Assembly (NCBI RefSeq): GCF_017306585.1
Contig: NZ_JAFKIC010000124.1
Location: forward strand, 1 to 57,080
From: Mesorhizobium sp.
GTDB lineage: Bacteria > Pseudomonadota > Alphaproteobacteria > Rhizobiales > Rhizobiaceae
Reading direction: 5' to 3'
Length of the DNA: 57,080 bases
The notes beneath the pieces are model-generated. The model was not told the origin of the DNA, did not search any database, and was given only the letters and a program-made list of their open reading frames with translations. Positions within the stretch are counted from its first letter, which is position 1, and each line of letters begins with the position of its first letter. This document shows, in pieces, positions 1 through 7,995 of the stretch. A program made the position numbers and the translations under genes.

Positions 1-1
1 C

Positions 2-451
2 CTGGCTTCCGACCAGCGCATCGTGCGCAATCCGCAGAAGATCAGGTCGGTGCGCGAGAACGCCGCCTTCGTCGAGCGTGTCTCGAAGGAGCATCGCGGG
101 TTTGGCCAGTTCCTTGCCGATTGGCCCGCCGACGACCAGGTCGGGCTGATGGCCTATCTCGGCAAGCACGGCAGCCGGCTTGGCGGCAACACCGGTCAGT
201 ATTTTCTGCGCTGGCTTGGCTGGGATGCCTTCGTGATTTCATCTGACATGGCGGCGGCACTGCGCGATTCCGGTCTCGACATCGCCGAAAGCCCGACCTC
301 GAAGAAGGATCTCGACAAGATCCAGGCGCAAATCAACCGATGGGCAGGCGATACCGGCCTGCCGCGCCGGCACATTTCGCGCATCCTGGCGATGTCGATC
401 GGCGAGAACCATTCTCCGCAATCGCTGCGCGAATATATGGGCGACGACTGA
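2..451 (+). CDS. DNA-3-methyladenine glycosylase I family protein (5' end outside window)
   Basis: C-terminal part of a base-excision repair glycosylase that removes 3-methyladenine from DNA. The reading frame is open from base 2, so the start lies upstream of the window. A GTG at 23 is in frame but falls inside the conserved part of the family. About 149 residues are visible, against roughly 210-220 for full-length alphaproteobacterial members. The stretches 'RGSRLGGNTGQYFLR' and 'PTSKKDLDKIQ' followed by 'ISRILAMSIGEN' match what I recall of this alphaproteobacterial branch of HhH-GPD-like 3-methyladenine glycosylases. The active-site residues cannot be judged because the N-terminal half is missing. 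nadE follows after 94 bases on the same strand. The family call is from memory of the sequence pattern. Confidence 0.75.
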   Translation: MASDQRIVRNPQKIRSVRENAAFVERVSKEHRGFGQFLADWPADDQVGLMAYLGKHGSRLGGNTGQYFLRWLGWDAFVISSDMAAALRDSGLDIAESPTSKKDLDKIQAQINRWAGDTGLPRRHISRILAMSIGENHSPQSLREYMGDD

Positions 452-545
452 GCGCAGCCTCTGCACGATCGCGGATGCCGGTGGCTTTGGATTGGTCCAA
501 GCAAACGCCATTGCGGGGCGGATTTCGCCGCGCTAAACCGCAGGC

Positions 546-2222
546 ATGACCAAGAAGCTCGACATACTGCGCATCGCCATCGCCCAGTTGAACCCGACTG
601 TCGGCGACATATCGGGCAACCTCGCCAAGGCGCGCGAGGCGAGGGCGGACGCGGCGCGCCAAGGCGCCGATCTCGTGCTCTACACCGAGCTTTTTCTCGC
701 CGGTTATCCGCCGGAGGATCTGGTGCTGAAGCCGGCCTTCCTGAAGGCCTGCGAAAAGGCGGCGCAGGATTTTGCCGCCGACACGGCTGACGGCGGCCCG
801 GGCGTCATTATCGGCACGCCGCTGAAGCGCAAGAGCGGCACGCACAATTCGATCGTCTTCGCCGACGGCGGCAAGATCATCGCCGAGCGCTACAAGCTCG
901 ACTTGCCGAACTATGGTGAGTTCGACGAGAAGCGAGTCTTCCAGCCCGGGCCGGAACTCCAGGGCCCGGTCAATTTCCGGGGCGTGCGCATCGGCGTTCC
1001 GATCTGCGAGGACATCTGGGGCGATGTCGATATCTGCGAATCGCTGGCCGAGAGCGGGGCGGAAATCCTGCTGGTGCCGAACGGCTCGCCTTACTACCGC
1101 GCCAAGATCGACGTCCGCCACCAGGTCGTCATCAGGCAGGTCATCGAAACCGGACTGCCGATGATCTACGCCAACCAGCTCGGCGGCCAGGACGAGCTGA
1201 TCTTCGACGGCGCATCCTTCGCCATCGGCGCCGACAAGGCGCTGGCCTTCCAGATGAGCCAGTTCGAGGAGGCGGTCGACGTCACCACCTGGAAGCGTAC
1301 GGATGCCGGATGGGCCTGCTCGGAAGGGCCGATGTCGAAAATCCCGGAGCGGGAGGAGGCTGACTACCGCGCCTGCATGCTCGGCCTGCGCGACTACGTC
1401 AACAAAAACGGCTTCAAGAACGTGGTGCTCGGCCTGTCGGGCGGCATCGATTCAGCGATCTGCGCGGCGCTCGCGGTCGACGCGCTGGGCGAGGAACGGC
1501 TGCGCGCGGTGATGATGCCTTACCGCTACACGTCGAAGGATTCGCTCAAGGATGCCGAGGATTGCGCCCGCGCGCTCGGCTGCCGCTACGACATCGTGCC
1601 GATCTTCGAGCCGGTCGAAGGTTTTCTGCATGCGCTGACGCAGCTGTTCGAGGGCACCAAGGAAGGCATCACTGAGGAGAACCTGCAGAGCCGCGCGCGC
1701 GGCACCATCCTGATGGCGATCTCCAACAAGTTCGGTTCGATGGTGGTCACCACCGGCAACAAGAGCGAGATGTCGGTCGGCTACGCCACACTCTATGGCG
1801 ACATGAACGGCGGCTTCAATCCGATAAAAGACCTCTACAAGATGCAGGTCTACGCCCTGTCGCGCTGGCGCAACAGCCATGTGCCGCCGGGCGCGCTCGG
1901 GCCGTCGGGCGAAGTCATCCCGAAGAACATCATCGACAAGGCGCCGTCCGCGGAGCTGCGCGAAAACCAGACGGACCAGGATTCGCTGCCGCCCTATCCG
2001 GTGCTTGACGACATCCTGGAATGCCTGGTCGAGAACGAGATGGGCGTCGACGACATTGTCGCGCGCGGCCATGACCGGGCGACGGTGACGCGTATCGAAC
2101 ATCTCCTCTACATCGCCGAATACAAGCGCCGGCAGGCGGCGCCCGGCGTGAAGATCACCAAGAAGAATTTCGGCCGCGACCGCCGCTATCCCATCACCAA
2201 CCGTTTCAGGGATCGTGGGTAG
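546..2222 (+). CDS. nadE: Glutamine-dependent NAD(+) synthetase
   Basis: Catalyses the last step of NAD biosynthesis: deamido-NAD + ATP + glutamine to NAD. The protein has 558 residues and two domains. The N-terminal carbon-nitrogen hydrolase (glutaminase) domain shows the expected Glu-Lys-Cys triad: E48 in 'LYTELFLAGYP', K117 in 'YKLDLPNYGEFDEKR', and C154 in 'VPICEDIWGD'. The C-terminal ATP pyrophosphatase domain carries the P-loop 'LGLSGGIDSAI' near residue 298 and 'TTGNKSEMSVGYATLYGDM' further on. Length and architecture are normal for the glutamine-dependent NadE family. The next genes are an SPFH protein (35 bases downstream) and an NAD-kinase-like protein, so the locus has an NAD theme. 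The ATG at 546 directly precedes the conserved beta-strand 'LRIAIAQLNPTVGD', which supports the start. Confidence 0.96.
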   Translation: MTKKLDILRIAIAQLNPTVGDISGNLAKAREARADAARQGADLVLYTELFLAGYPPEDLVLKPAFLKACEKAAQDFAADTADGGPGVIIGTPLKRKSGTHNSIVFADGGKIIAERYKLDLPNYGEFDEKRVFQPGPELQGPVNFRGVRIGVPICEDIWGDVDICESLAESGAEILLVPNGSPYYRAKIDVRHQVVIRQVIETGLPMIYANQLGGQDELIFDGASFAIGADKALAFQMSQFEEAVDVTTWKRTDAGWACSEGPMSKIPEREEADYRACMLGLRDYVNKNGFKNVVLGLSGGIDSAICAALAVDALGEERLRAVMMPYRYTSKDSLKDAEDCARALGCRYDIVPIFEPVEGFLHALTQLFEGTKEGITEENLQSRARGTILMAISNKFGSMVVTTGNKSEMSVGYATLYGDMNGGFNPIKDLYKMQVYALSRWRNSHVPPGALGPSGEVIPKNIIDKAPSAELRENQTDQDSLPPYPVLDDILECLVENEMGVDDIVARGHDRATVTRIEHLLYIAEYKRRQAAPGVKITKKNFGRDRRYPITNRFRDRG

Positions 2223-2257
2223 CGGGCTCTTCGCTTTGAGCAACCTTGGGGGCGTGC

Positions 2258-3145
2258 ATGTTCATCAGCTATTTCAAGGGAACGCCTGAATACCACGTCG
2301 TCCGGTTCCGGAACGGCAAGATCAGGGGGCAGGGGCGCGGCATAAGCTTCTGGTACGGCACATTGGGCACGACCATCGCCATGGTGCCGGTGACGTCGCT
2401 CGACAATCCGTTCATTTTCACGGAGACGACGGCGAATTTCCAGGATCTCGCCATCCAGGGTTCTGTCAGCTACCGCATCGTCGATCCGGTGAAGGCGGCG
2501 GAAGGCTTCGATTTCAGGGCAAAACTCAGCAAATCCGATGTCGCCGGCGACGGCCGCGAGAAGATCGCCGAGCGCCTGGTGCTGGCCATTCAGAGCCGTG
2601 CCCGGGCGGTCGTATCAAGCATGACGCTCGAACAGGCCCTTGCCGAGGTGACCAAGCTCGGCGGCAATCTTGCCGAGTTGCTGCGCGGCGATCCGATCGC
2701 CACCACGGCTGGCCTGTCGATCGAGGAGGTTCACATTACCTCGGTCCAGCCGACACCGGAAATCCGCAAGGCGCTGCAGACCGAGTATCGCGAGGCGCTG
2801 CAGCGCCAGGCCGATGAGGCGATCTATGCCCGCCGGGCCTACGGCGTCGAGAAGGAGCGCGAGATCAAGCAGAGCGAACTGGCGACAGAGATCGAGCTTG
2901 CCGAGCGCAACAAGCTGCTGGTCGACACGGAAGCGCGCAACAAGCTGACGCTGGCCGAGGCGGAAGCCAAGGCGCAGCAACTGGAACTCACCGTCTATTC
3001 GTCGGCTCCCGCCAACGTGCTGACGGCGATGGCTTTCAAGGCCTGGGCTGAAAAGGGCGGTTCGGTCGGCAATCTGTCGATAACGCCCGACATGCTGACC
3101 AGTGCGCTGAGCCAGCTTGCGGCACCGGCCAAGACCGAGAAGTGA
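2258..3145 (+). CDS. SPFH/Band 7 domain protein
   Basis: A 295-residue stomatin/prohibitin-type (SPFH) protein. These proteins generally oligomerise at membranes and organise membrane microdomains or regulate proteases. The N-terminal part ('YHVVRFRNGKIRGQGRG', 'YRIVDPVKAAEGFDF') is the Band 7 fold. The last ~120 residues form a charged helical region from 'RKALQTEYREALQRQADEA' to 'LAEAEAKAQQLELTVYSS', as expected of the SPFH coiled coil. No clear N-terminal transmembrane segment is visible, so membrane attachment may be peripheral. The ATG at 2258 is preferred over an in-frame TTG at 2246 because a purine-rich TTGGGGG lies just upstream of it. Its stop overlaps the start of the NAD-kinase-like gene, which implies translational coupling. 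The exact role is unknown. Confidence 0.85.
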   Translation: MFISYFKGTPEYHVVRFRNGKIRGQGRGISFWYGTLGTTIAMVPVTSLDNPFIFTETTANFQDLAIQGSVSYRIVDPVKAAEGFDFRAKLSKSDVAGDGREKIAERLVLAIQSRARAVVSSMTLEQALAEVTKLGGNLAELLRGDPIATTAGLSIEEVHITSVQPTPEIRKALQTEYREALQRQADEAIYARRAYGVEKEREIKQSELATEIELAERNKLLVDTEARNKLTLAEAEAKAQQLELTVYSSAPANVLTAMAFKAWAEKGGSVGNLSITPDMLTSALSQLAAPAKTEK

Positions 3146-4104
3146 TCCAGCCGGTGGCCGGCGACCAGGGCGACAGGCCGATCGACCGGGTGGTTGTCGT
3201 CACCCGCAAGACCGAACTCGAGGAACTGACCGCGCGCTTCAACACGCAAGGGCAGGCCCGCTTCTATCTCAGGCAGGCCGGCATGGATTTCGACCCGGTC
3301 AGGGCCGCGCACGATACCTATCATGCCGCGCTCGACCGGGTGATGGGCTCGCTGCCTCAGGGGCTGAAGCAGTTGCGGCTCGACCGCGAACTGGTGCCGC
3401 AATTCGAATTCGGTTCCGACGTCGTGATCGCGCTCGGCCAGGATGGCCTGGTCTCCAACACCGCGAAATACCTGCCACGCCAGCCGCTGATCGGTATCAA
3501 TCCGAACCCGGCGCTGTTTGACGGCGTGCTGTTGCCCTGGCGCGCCGACGACACCGAAAAAGTGCTCGATCTGACGATCTCGGGCAAGGAGCGGCGCCAG
3601 GCAGTGGTGATGGCCGAGGCGCGCTCCAATGACGGCAGGCGGCTGATCGCCTTCAACGATCTGTTCGTCGGCGCCTCCACGCATGTCTCGGCCCGCTATG
3701 AATTGACCTATGCGGGCAGGACCGAGCGCCAATCATCGAGCGGCATCATCGTTTCGACCGGCGCCGGCTCCACCGGATGGTTGCGCTCCGTGATGGCCGG
3801 GGCCGCCGGACTGGCCGCGGCCTATGGCGACACGGGCGTGCCGACAGTGCCGCCGCAGGGCTACGACCGCGAAGGCGAGCAGCTTTTCTTCTCCGTGCGC
3901 GAACCGTTTCCGAGCAACACGACCGGCGTCTCGCTGGTCCATGGCGTCATCACCCGCGACCGGCCGCTTGTCGTTTCCTCACGGCAGAGCCGGGGTGGCG
4001 TCATCTTCAGCGATGGCATGGAGGTCGACTTCATCGAGTTCAATTCCGGTACCGACGTGACCATCGCGATCGCCGATCAGAAGGCCTGGCTCGTAGTGCC
4101 GTGA
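3142..4104 (+). CDS. NAD kinase-like (NADK/diacylglycerol-kinase fold) protein
   Basis: A 320-residue protein resembling the ATP-NAD kinase superfamily. Three signature elements are recognisable but altered: 'GQDGLVSN' at 99-106 in place of the GGDGT loop, 'NDLFVG' at 172-177 in place of the NE motif, and 'STGAGSTGW' at 205-213 in place of the TPTGSTAY loop. The Asp of the GGDG-type loop is kept. The GTG start at 3142 overlaps the TGA of the SPFH gene (GTGA), so the two are very probably co-translated. Together with nadE upstream this suggests a role in NAD(P) metabolism or sensing. Activity is uncertain given the altered motifs. It could be a divergent NAD kinase, a related nucleotide or lipid kinase, or a non-catalytic binder. 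Confidence 0.7.
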   Translation: MIQPVAGDQGDRPIDRVVVVTRKTELEELTARFNTQGQARFYLRQAGMDFDPVRAAHDTYHAALDRVMGSLPQGLKQLRLDRELVPQFEFGSDVVIALGQDGLVSNTAKYLPRQPLIGINPNPALFDGVLLPWRADDTEKVLDLTISGKERRQAVVMAEARSNDGRRLIAFNDLFVGASTHVSARYELTYAGRTERQSSSGIIVSTGAGSTGWLRSVMAGAAGLAAAYGDTGVPTVPPQGYDREGEQLFFSVREPFPSNTTGVSLVHGVITRDRPLVVSSRQSRGGVIFSDGMEVDFIEFNSGTDVTIAIADQKAWLVVP

Positions 4105-4476
4105 GCGGCGGCCATTGTTGCAAAATCGTCTCACCGGCTGGGCCAGACGCGCTTTTGGTGCCTGCCTGCCTTGGCGAGGCCTCGCTGACCCTCTATACCG
4201 GCCCTTCCGCGATTCCCAATCGGGAGGAACGAATGGCAGGAATCTCTACCATCATGCGAGGCCGCGAAGCTTAGGTCTCGACCAGCGCGCCGCAAGGCTT
4301 ATGCCTTCGCCGCCAAGCCGGATCGAGAACAGGCTTTTGCCGATGCCGGTCGCCGCCCGACATACGGGTGAGCAACCAATTCCGCCGAACCTCCGCATTT
4401 CCCGGGCGAATTGCCCGACGCGGTTTCTTCATTTTCATATTACCGGGATCGGGCTCGTTTGCGCCCGAATGACATC
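4105..4476. other. Gene-free stretch upstream of the ABC exporter
   Basis: A 372-base gap between the NAD-kinase-like gene and the ABC exporter. It holds a perfect 12-base palindrome GCGAGGCCTCGC (4174-4185), a 13-codon reading frame behind a strong ribosome binding site (4233-4274, listed separately), and a small hairpin AAGGC-TTAT-GCCTT (4294-4307) without a T-run. I see no convincing longer gene. The region probably contains the exporter's promoter and leader. Confidence 0.5.
4233..4274 (+). other. Candidate 13-codon leader peptide ORF (MAGISTIMRGREA)
   Basis: An ATG preceded by GGGAGG (4222-4227) with 5-base spacing, a near-ideal Shine-Dalgarno arrangement. It opens a frame that ends at TAG after 13 codons and lies 202 bases upstream of the exporter start. 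Short ORFs with strong initiation signals ahead of transporter genes can act as regulatory leader peptides. No terminator hairpin with a T-run follows, so attenuation is not demonstrated. Function is unknown and the ORF may be coincidental. Confidence 0.35.
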
Positions 4477-6282
4477 ATGGCTCGTTTCAAGATCGATTTG
4501 CGCGCGAGCGCCTTTCGCAGCGTTCTTGGTTTCACGCTCATCCATTGGCGGCGCCAGCCCTGGCGGCTGTCGTTGATCATGGGTGGTTTCCTGCTGTCGA
4601 CGCTGGCCGACGTGCTGACACCGCTCTATTCCGGCCGGCTGGTCGATGCGGTCGCCAGCAGTGCCGGCGCGGACGCCATTGCCTGGAATGCCGCGATGAC
4701 GGCATTTTTCATGCTGATGGCGTTGGCGCTGACCGGCGTCGTACTGCGCAACCTGGCGTTCATGGCCATCGTGGAGTTGACGCTCAAGATGATGGCCGAC
4801 ATCGCGGCGGACGCCTTCCATCGCGTCCAGCGCTTTTCCACCGACTGGCATGCCAATTCGTTTGCCGGCTCGACCGTGCGCAAGATAACGCGCGGCATGT
4901 GGGCGCTCGACCTGCTCAACGACACCATATTGATCGCATTGCTGCCGTCGGTCGTCATGCTGGTCGGTTCGACGCTGCTGCTGGGCTGGTTCTGGCCGCT
5001 GATGGGCGCAGTCGTTGCCGCTGGTTCGGTGCTGTTCATCATGGTGACGGCGATGCTGTCGCTCGGCTATGTCGCGCCGGCGGCAAGGCTCGCCAACACC
5101 TGGGACACGCGCCTGGGCGGTTCGCTGGCCGACGCGGTGAGCTGCAATGCGGTGGTCAAGGGCTTTGGCGCCGAGGAGCGTGAAGAGCGGCGGCTTGCCA
5201 AGGTCGTCACCAAATGGCGGGAACGCACGCGGCGCACCTGGGTGCGTGGCACCATCAACGGCACCACGCAAGGGGTGCTGCTGCTGGTAATGCGGGCCGC
5301 GGTGATCGGTCTCTCATTGATGCTGTGGTCGTGGGGGCAGGCGAGCGCCGGCGATGTCGCGTTCGTCTTGACCTCGTTCTTCGTGCTGCAGGGTTATCTC
5401 CGGGATATCGGCACCCATATCCGCAATCTGCAGCGCTCGATCAACGACATGGAGGAGCTGGTCGATTTCCAGTCCGAACCGCTCGGCATCGAGGATCGGC
5501 CCGGCGCGAAGCCGATCCGGATCACGCAAGGGGCCATCGGCTTCGACAAGGTGACCTTCCACTATGGCAATCACCGGTCGCCGCTCTACCGCGACTTCTC
5601 GGTTGATATAGCGCCGGGCGAACGGGTCGGGCTGGTCGGTCACTCGGGCTCGGGCAAGACCACCTTCGTCAAGCTCATCCAGCGGCTCTATGATGTGAAT
5701 GCGGGCAGGATCCTGATCGACGGCCAGGATATCTCGCAGGTCGCACAGGCGTCGCTGCGCGGGCAGATCGCTATCGTCCAGCAGGAGCCGATCCTGTTCC
5801 ACCGATCGCTGGCCGAAAACATCGCCTATAGCAGGCCGGGCGCGACCCAGGAGGAGATCGAGCATGCCGCCAGGCTGGCGAGCGCGCATGATTTCATCAC
5901 CAGCCTGCCGAAGGGTTATGGCACGCTGGTCGGCGAGCGCGGCGTGAAACTGTCGGGCGGCGAGCGGCAGCGCGTGGCGATCGCACGCGCCTTCCTGGCC
6001 GATGCACGCATCCTGATCCTGGACGAGGCGACATCGAGCCTTGATTCCGAGTCGGAGGTGCTGATCCAGCAGGCGATGGAGCGGCTGATGGTCGGGCGCA
6101 CCACGCTGGTCATCGCGCACCGGCTTTCGACGGTGCGCGCGCTCGACAGACTGCTGGTCTTCGACCGCGGCGAGATCGTCGAGGAAGGCTCGCATGACGA
6201 GTTGATCCGGCTGACGGGCGGCATCTACCGCCGCCTGTTCGAGCGCCAGGCGCTGGAACTGACCAAGGGCCTTGTGATCTGA
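4477..6282 (+). CDS. ABC exporter, fused permease/ATPase (MsbA/multidrug type)
   Basis: A 601-residue half-transporter with a six-helix exporter domain followed by an ATPase. Such proteins work as homodimers or heterodimers in the inner membrane and export lipids or drugs. The ATPase shows Walker A 'GHSGSGKTT' near residue 388, signature 'LSGGERQR' near 492, Walker B 'ILILDEATSSLD' near 511, and the H-loop 'VIAHRLSTV' near 546. Membrane segments such as 'AFFMLMALALTGVVL' and 'LIALLPSVVMLVGSTLLLG' occupy the first half. The ATG at 4477 ('MARFKID') is preferred over an in-frame ATG at 4411. The substrate cannot be predicted. A strong hairpin follows the stop. Confidence 0.88.
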   Translation: MARFKIDLRASAFRSVLGFTLIHWRRQPWRLSLIMGGFLLSTLADVLTPLYSGRLVDAVASSAGADAIAWNAAMTAFFMLMALALTGVVLRNLAFMAIVELTLKMMADIAADAFHRVQRFSTDWHANSFAGSTVRKITRGMWALDLLNDTILIALLPSVVMLVGSTLLLGWFWPLMGAVVAAGSVLFIMVTAMLSLGYVAPAARLANTWDTRLGGSLADAVSCNAVVKGFGAEEREERRLAKVVTKWRERTRRTWVRGTINGTTQGVLLLVMRAAVIGLSLMLWSWGQASAGDVAFVLTSFFVLQGYLRDIGTHIRNLQRSINDMEELVDFQSEPLGIEDRPGAKPIRITQGAIGFDKVTFHYGNHRSPLYRDFSVDIAPGERVGLVGHSGSGKTTFVKLIQRLYDVNAGRILIDGQDISQVAQASLRGQIAIVQQEPILFHRSLAENIAYSRPGATQEEIEHAARLASAHDFITSLPKGYGTLVGERGVKLSGGERQRVAIARAFLADARILILDEATSSLDSESEVLIQQAMERLMVGRTTLVIAHRLSTVRALDRLLVFDRGEIVEEGSHDELIRLTGGIYRRLFERQALELTKGLVI

Positions 6283-6286
6283 ACCA

Positions 6287-6320
6287 GGGAGGTCTCCGGC
6301 TTCGGCCGGAGGCCTCTCCC
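6287..6320 (+). terminator. Strong hairpin after the ABC exporter, possible terminator
   Basis: Starts 5 bases after the stop codon. GGTCTCCGGC pairs with GCCGGAGGCC around a TTCG tetraloop (one G-T pair), and the stem extends by several further pairs with a bulge. No T-run follows, so it may be a Rho-assisted terminator or an mRNA 3'-end stabiliser rather than a classical intrinsic terminator. Confidence 0.55.
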
Positions 6321-6568
6321 GTCGGATGCGATCAAGCCGACGGGCGGTTGCAGGCGGCAATGGCAGGGCCCAGCCGAACCTGCCGCGAGCGCATCGACGA
6401 GCGTAGGATATGCGAACGCCCTGCCGCCCGGCCGGTACCGGGCGAGCAAATCCGCCTGCGAATTTTGCGGCGGAAACACGTTGGGCGACGCGAGGCGGCA
6501 TTCAAGTCCTTTTCGGATCCCGAGCTCGGAGACGTTTTGTTTATGATGCTGACCGAGATACGTTGTTT

Positions 6569-6581
6569 CAACCATTGGTTG
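6569..6581. promoter_or_regulatory. Inverted repeat CAACCA-T-TGGTTG in an AT-rich promoter-like region
   Basis: A perfect 6+1+6 inverted repeat in the most AT-rich part (about 6530-6600) of the gap before the acetyltransferase-like gene, immediately followed by TATATT (6584-6589), a possible -10 element. The layout fits a repressor or activator site overlapping a promoter. No -35 element with normal spacing was found. The rest of the 6321-6675 gap shows nothing else except the mini-ORF at 6616. Confidence 0.35.
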
Positions 6582-6615
6582 GTATATTCCTTTTGTAGCA
6601 ACCCAAGGGAGGCTG

Positions 6616-6639
6616 ATGCCGATCCCGTGGGCCGATTGA
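6616..6639 (+). other. Seven-codon mini-ORF (MPIPWAD), in frame with the downstream gene
   Basis: An ATG lies 3 bases after GGGAGG (6607-6612) and opens a frame closed by TGA at 6637. This frame is the same as that of the acetyltransferase-like gene starting at 6676, with no other stop between. The strong ribosome binding site belongs to this ATG, while the annotated start has none. It could be a leader peptide, or the true start of the downstream gene interrupted by a nonsense codon. Confidence 0.35.
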
Positions 6640-6675
6640 TCAGCGCAGGAATTCGTCGTCAGGCCGACGATCCCC

Positions 6676-7869
6676 ATGGGTTTCATCATGGATCTTGTTT
6701 TCGAAAAGACCGCCACGGAGCAGTTGGCTGCGCCGGCGGTGCTGGAATCCCAGCATGGTTCGGTTCGACCGCTTGCCGTCGAAGACCTCGAGGCCGTCGC
6801 CGCACTCTTCCTGACCAGGTTTCGCCGGCGGCGGCGACACCTTCTCGACCGCGCGGTTGCGGAGACTGCCGAGTATATGAGAAGGATTTATCTTGACCCT
6901 GCCGGCCAATCCGGCGCGAGCAACGCTCTTGTCCAGATCAACCCGCAGGGACAACTGGGTGGCTTCCTCGGCGTCCTGAAAGCCCGTTACGAGCTCAATG
7001 GAGCGGTGTTGAACGCGGCCATCATCGGTCCGTTCATGGCAGATTCCGGTACCGATCACGGCTCGGCTGGGCCGCAATTGCTGCGTGCCCTGCATCAGGG
7101 CGAATTCGATCTGTATCTGACCGATTCGGCCAACCGGGTTTCCCTGGCCTTCGCACGTCCGATGAAATACCAGCTCCTGCCGGCGCATTGTCTGGGATGG
7201 ACCCGCATTTTCCGGCCGGCCGCGGTGGCTTCCATGATGGTGCGCGGCAGATGGCCAGGCCTGCCCCGCTTCGCGCTCGATCCTTGCGCCAGGGCATTCG
7301 ACGCTTTTGCGAGAAAGAGGTTCGAGCCACCCGTCCAGCATTCCCCGTCACATCGGGTTCATCGCGAGCCGATGAATGCCGGGCAATTTGCGGAGCGCAT
7401 GCCGACGCTGGCGTCAGATTACGTGCTTCGACCGCTTTGGCAGGATGGCGAGTTGCCAAGGCTGCTCGCACTGGCAGCCGAGAAGCGGGCCGACGGCCCC
7501 CTTCATTTCGGCGGGACTTACGACGAAGCCGGCAGGATGCTCGGTTGCTACGCTTTTTATGGTCAAGCCGGCGGCATGGCGAACCTTCTGCAGATCCAGT
7601 CCTCCGGATCTCACTGGGGCGCGACGCTGGATGCCTTGATCGCTGACGCGTGGGCTATGGGCTGCGCGGGTATCATTGGGCAGACGCAGGGCAGATTCAT
7701 GCCGCATCTCTTCAGCTACAAGAATGTCTTCTTCCGCTATGCCGGGGGGACGATGGTGCGTTCGCGCATCCCCGAGGTCGCGCAAGCGGTCCGCGCCGGC
7801 GATATCTTCATCGGTGGATTGATGGGCGACCGCTGGACCCGCCTCAGCTCCGACGACTTCGGCCGGTGA
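6676..7869 (+). CDS. GNAT-like acyltransferase family protein (hypothetical)
   Basis: A protein of 397 residues (393 if it starts at the ATG at 6688) with features of the GNAT acyltransferase fold. The N-terminal 'VRPLAVEDLEAVAALFLTRF' resembles the opening of a GNAT domain. Internal segments such as 'LGGFLGVLKARYELNGAVL' and 'AAIIGPFMADSGTDHGSAG' resemble the central strands and the acetyl-CoA loop. The C-terminal half ('GGTYDEAGRMLGCYAFYGQ', 'IADAWAMGCAGIIGQTQG') may be a second GNAT-like lobe. There is no signal peptide and no membrane segment. Neither candidate ATG has a good ribosome binding site. The substrate is unknown. The gene seems to be a single transcription unit with a possible promoter around 6530-6600. 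Confidence 0.6.
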   Translation: MGFIMDLVFEKTATEQLAAPAVLESQHGSVRPLAVEDLEAVAALFLTRFRRRRRHLLDRAVAETAEYMRRIYLDPAGQSGASNALVQINPQGQLGGFLGVLKARYELNGAVLNAAIIGPFMADSGTDHGSAGPQLLRALHQGEFDLYLTDSANRVSLAFARPMKYQLLPAHCLGWTRIFRPAAVASMMVRGRWPGLPRFALDPCARAFDAFARKRFEPPVQHSPSHRVHREPMNAGQFAERMPTLASDYVLRPLWQDGELPRLLALAAEKRADGPLHFGGTYDEAGRMLGCYAFYGQAGGMANLLQIQSSGSHWGATLDALIADAWAMGCAGIIGQTQGRFMPHLFSYKNVFFRYAGGTMVRSRIPEVAQAVRAGDIFIGGLMGDRWTRLSSDDFGR

Positions 7870-7995
7870 TCGCCTTCAACGGTCCGAGCTCATCTGACAA
7901 GGGCCGCTTTTCATCGCGCGCGTCATGTTCTATGTCTGCGGCGCAGCGCGGGGGCGCATCTTGTCAATCGCAAAGGCATCCGGTACGCCCCGCTC

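Noticed and set aside
5314-6501. 395-codon minus-strand frame opposite the ABC exporter
   Set aside because: Shadow of the ATPase domain with no independent support.
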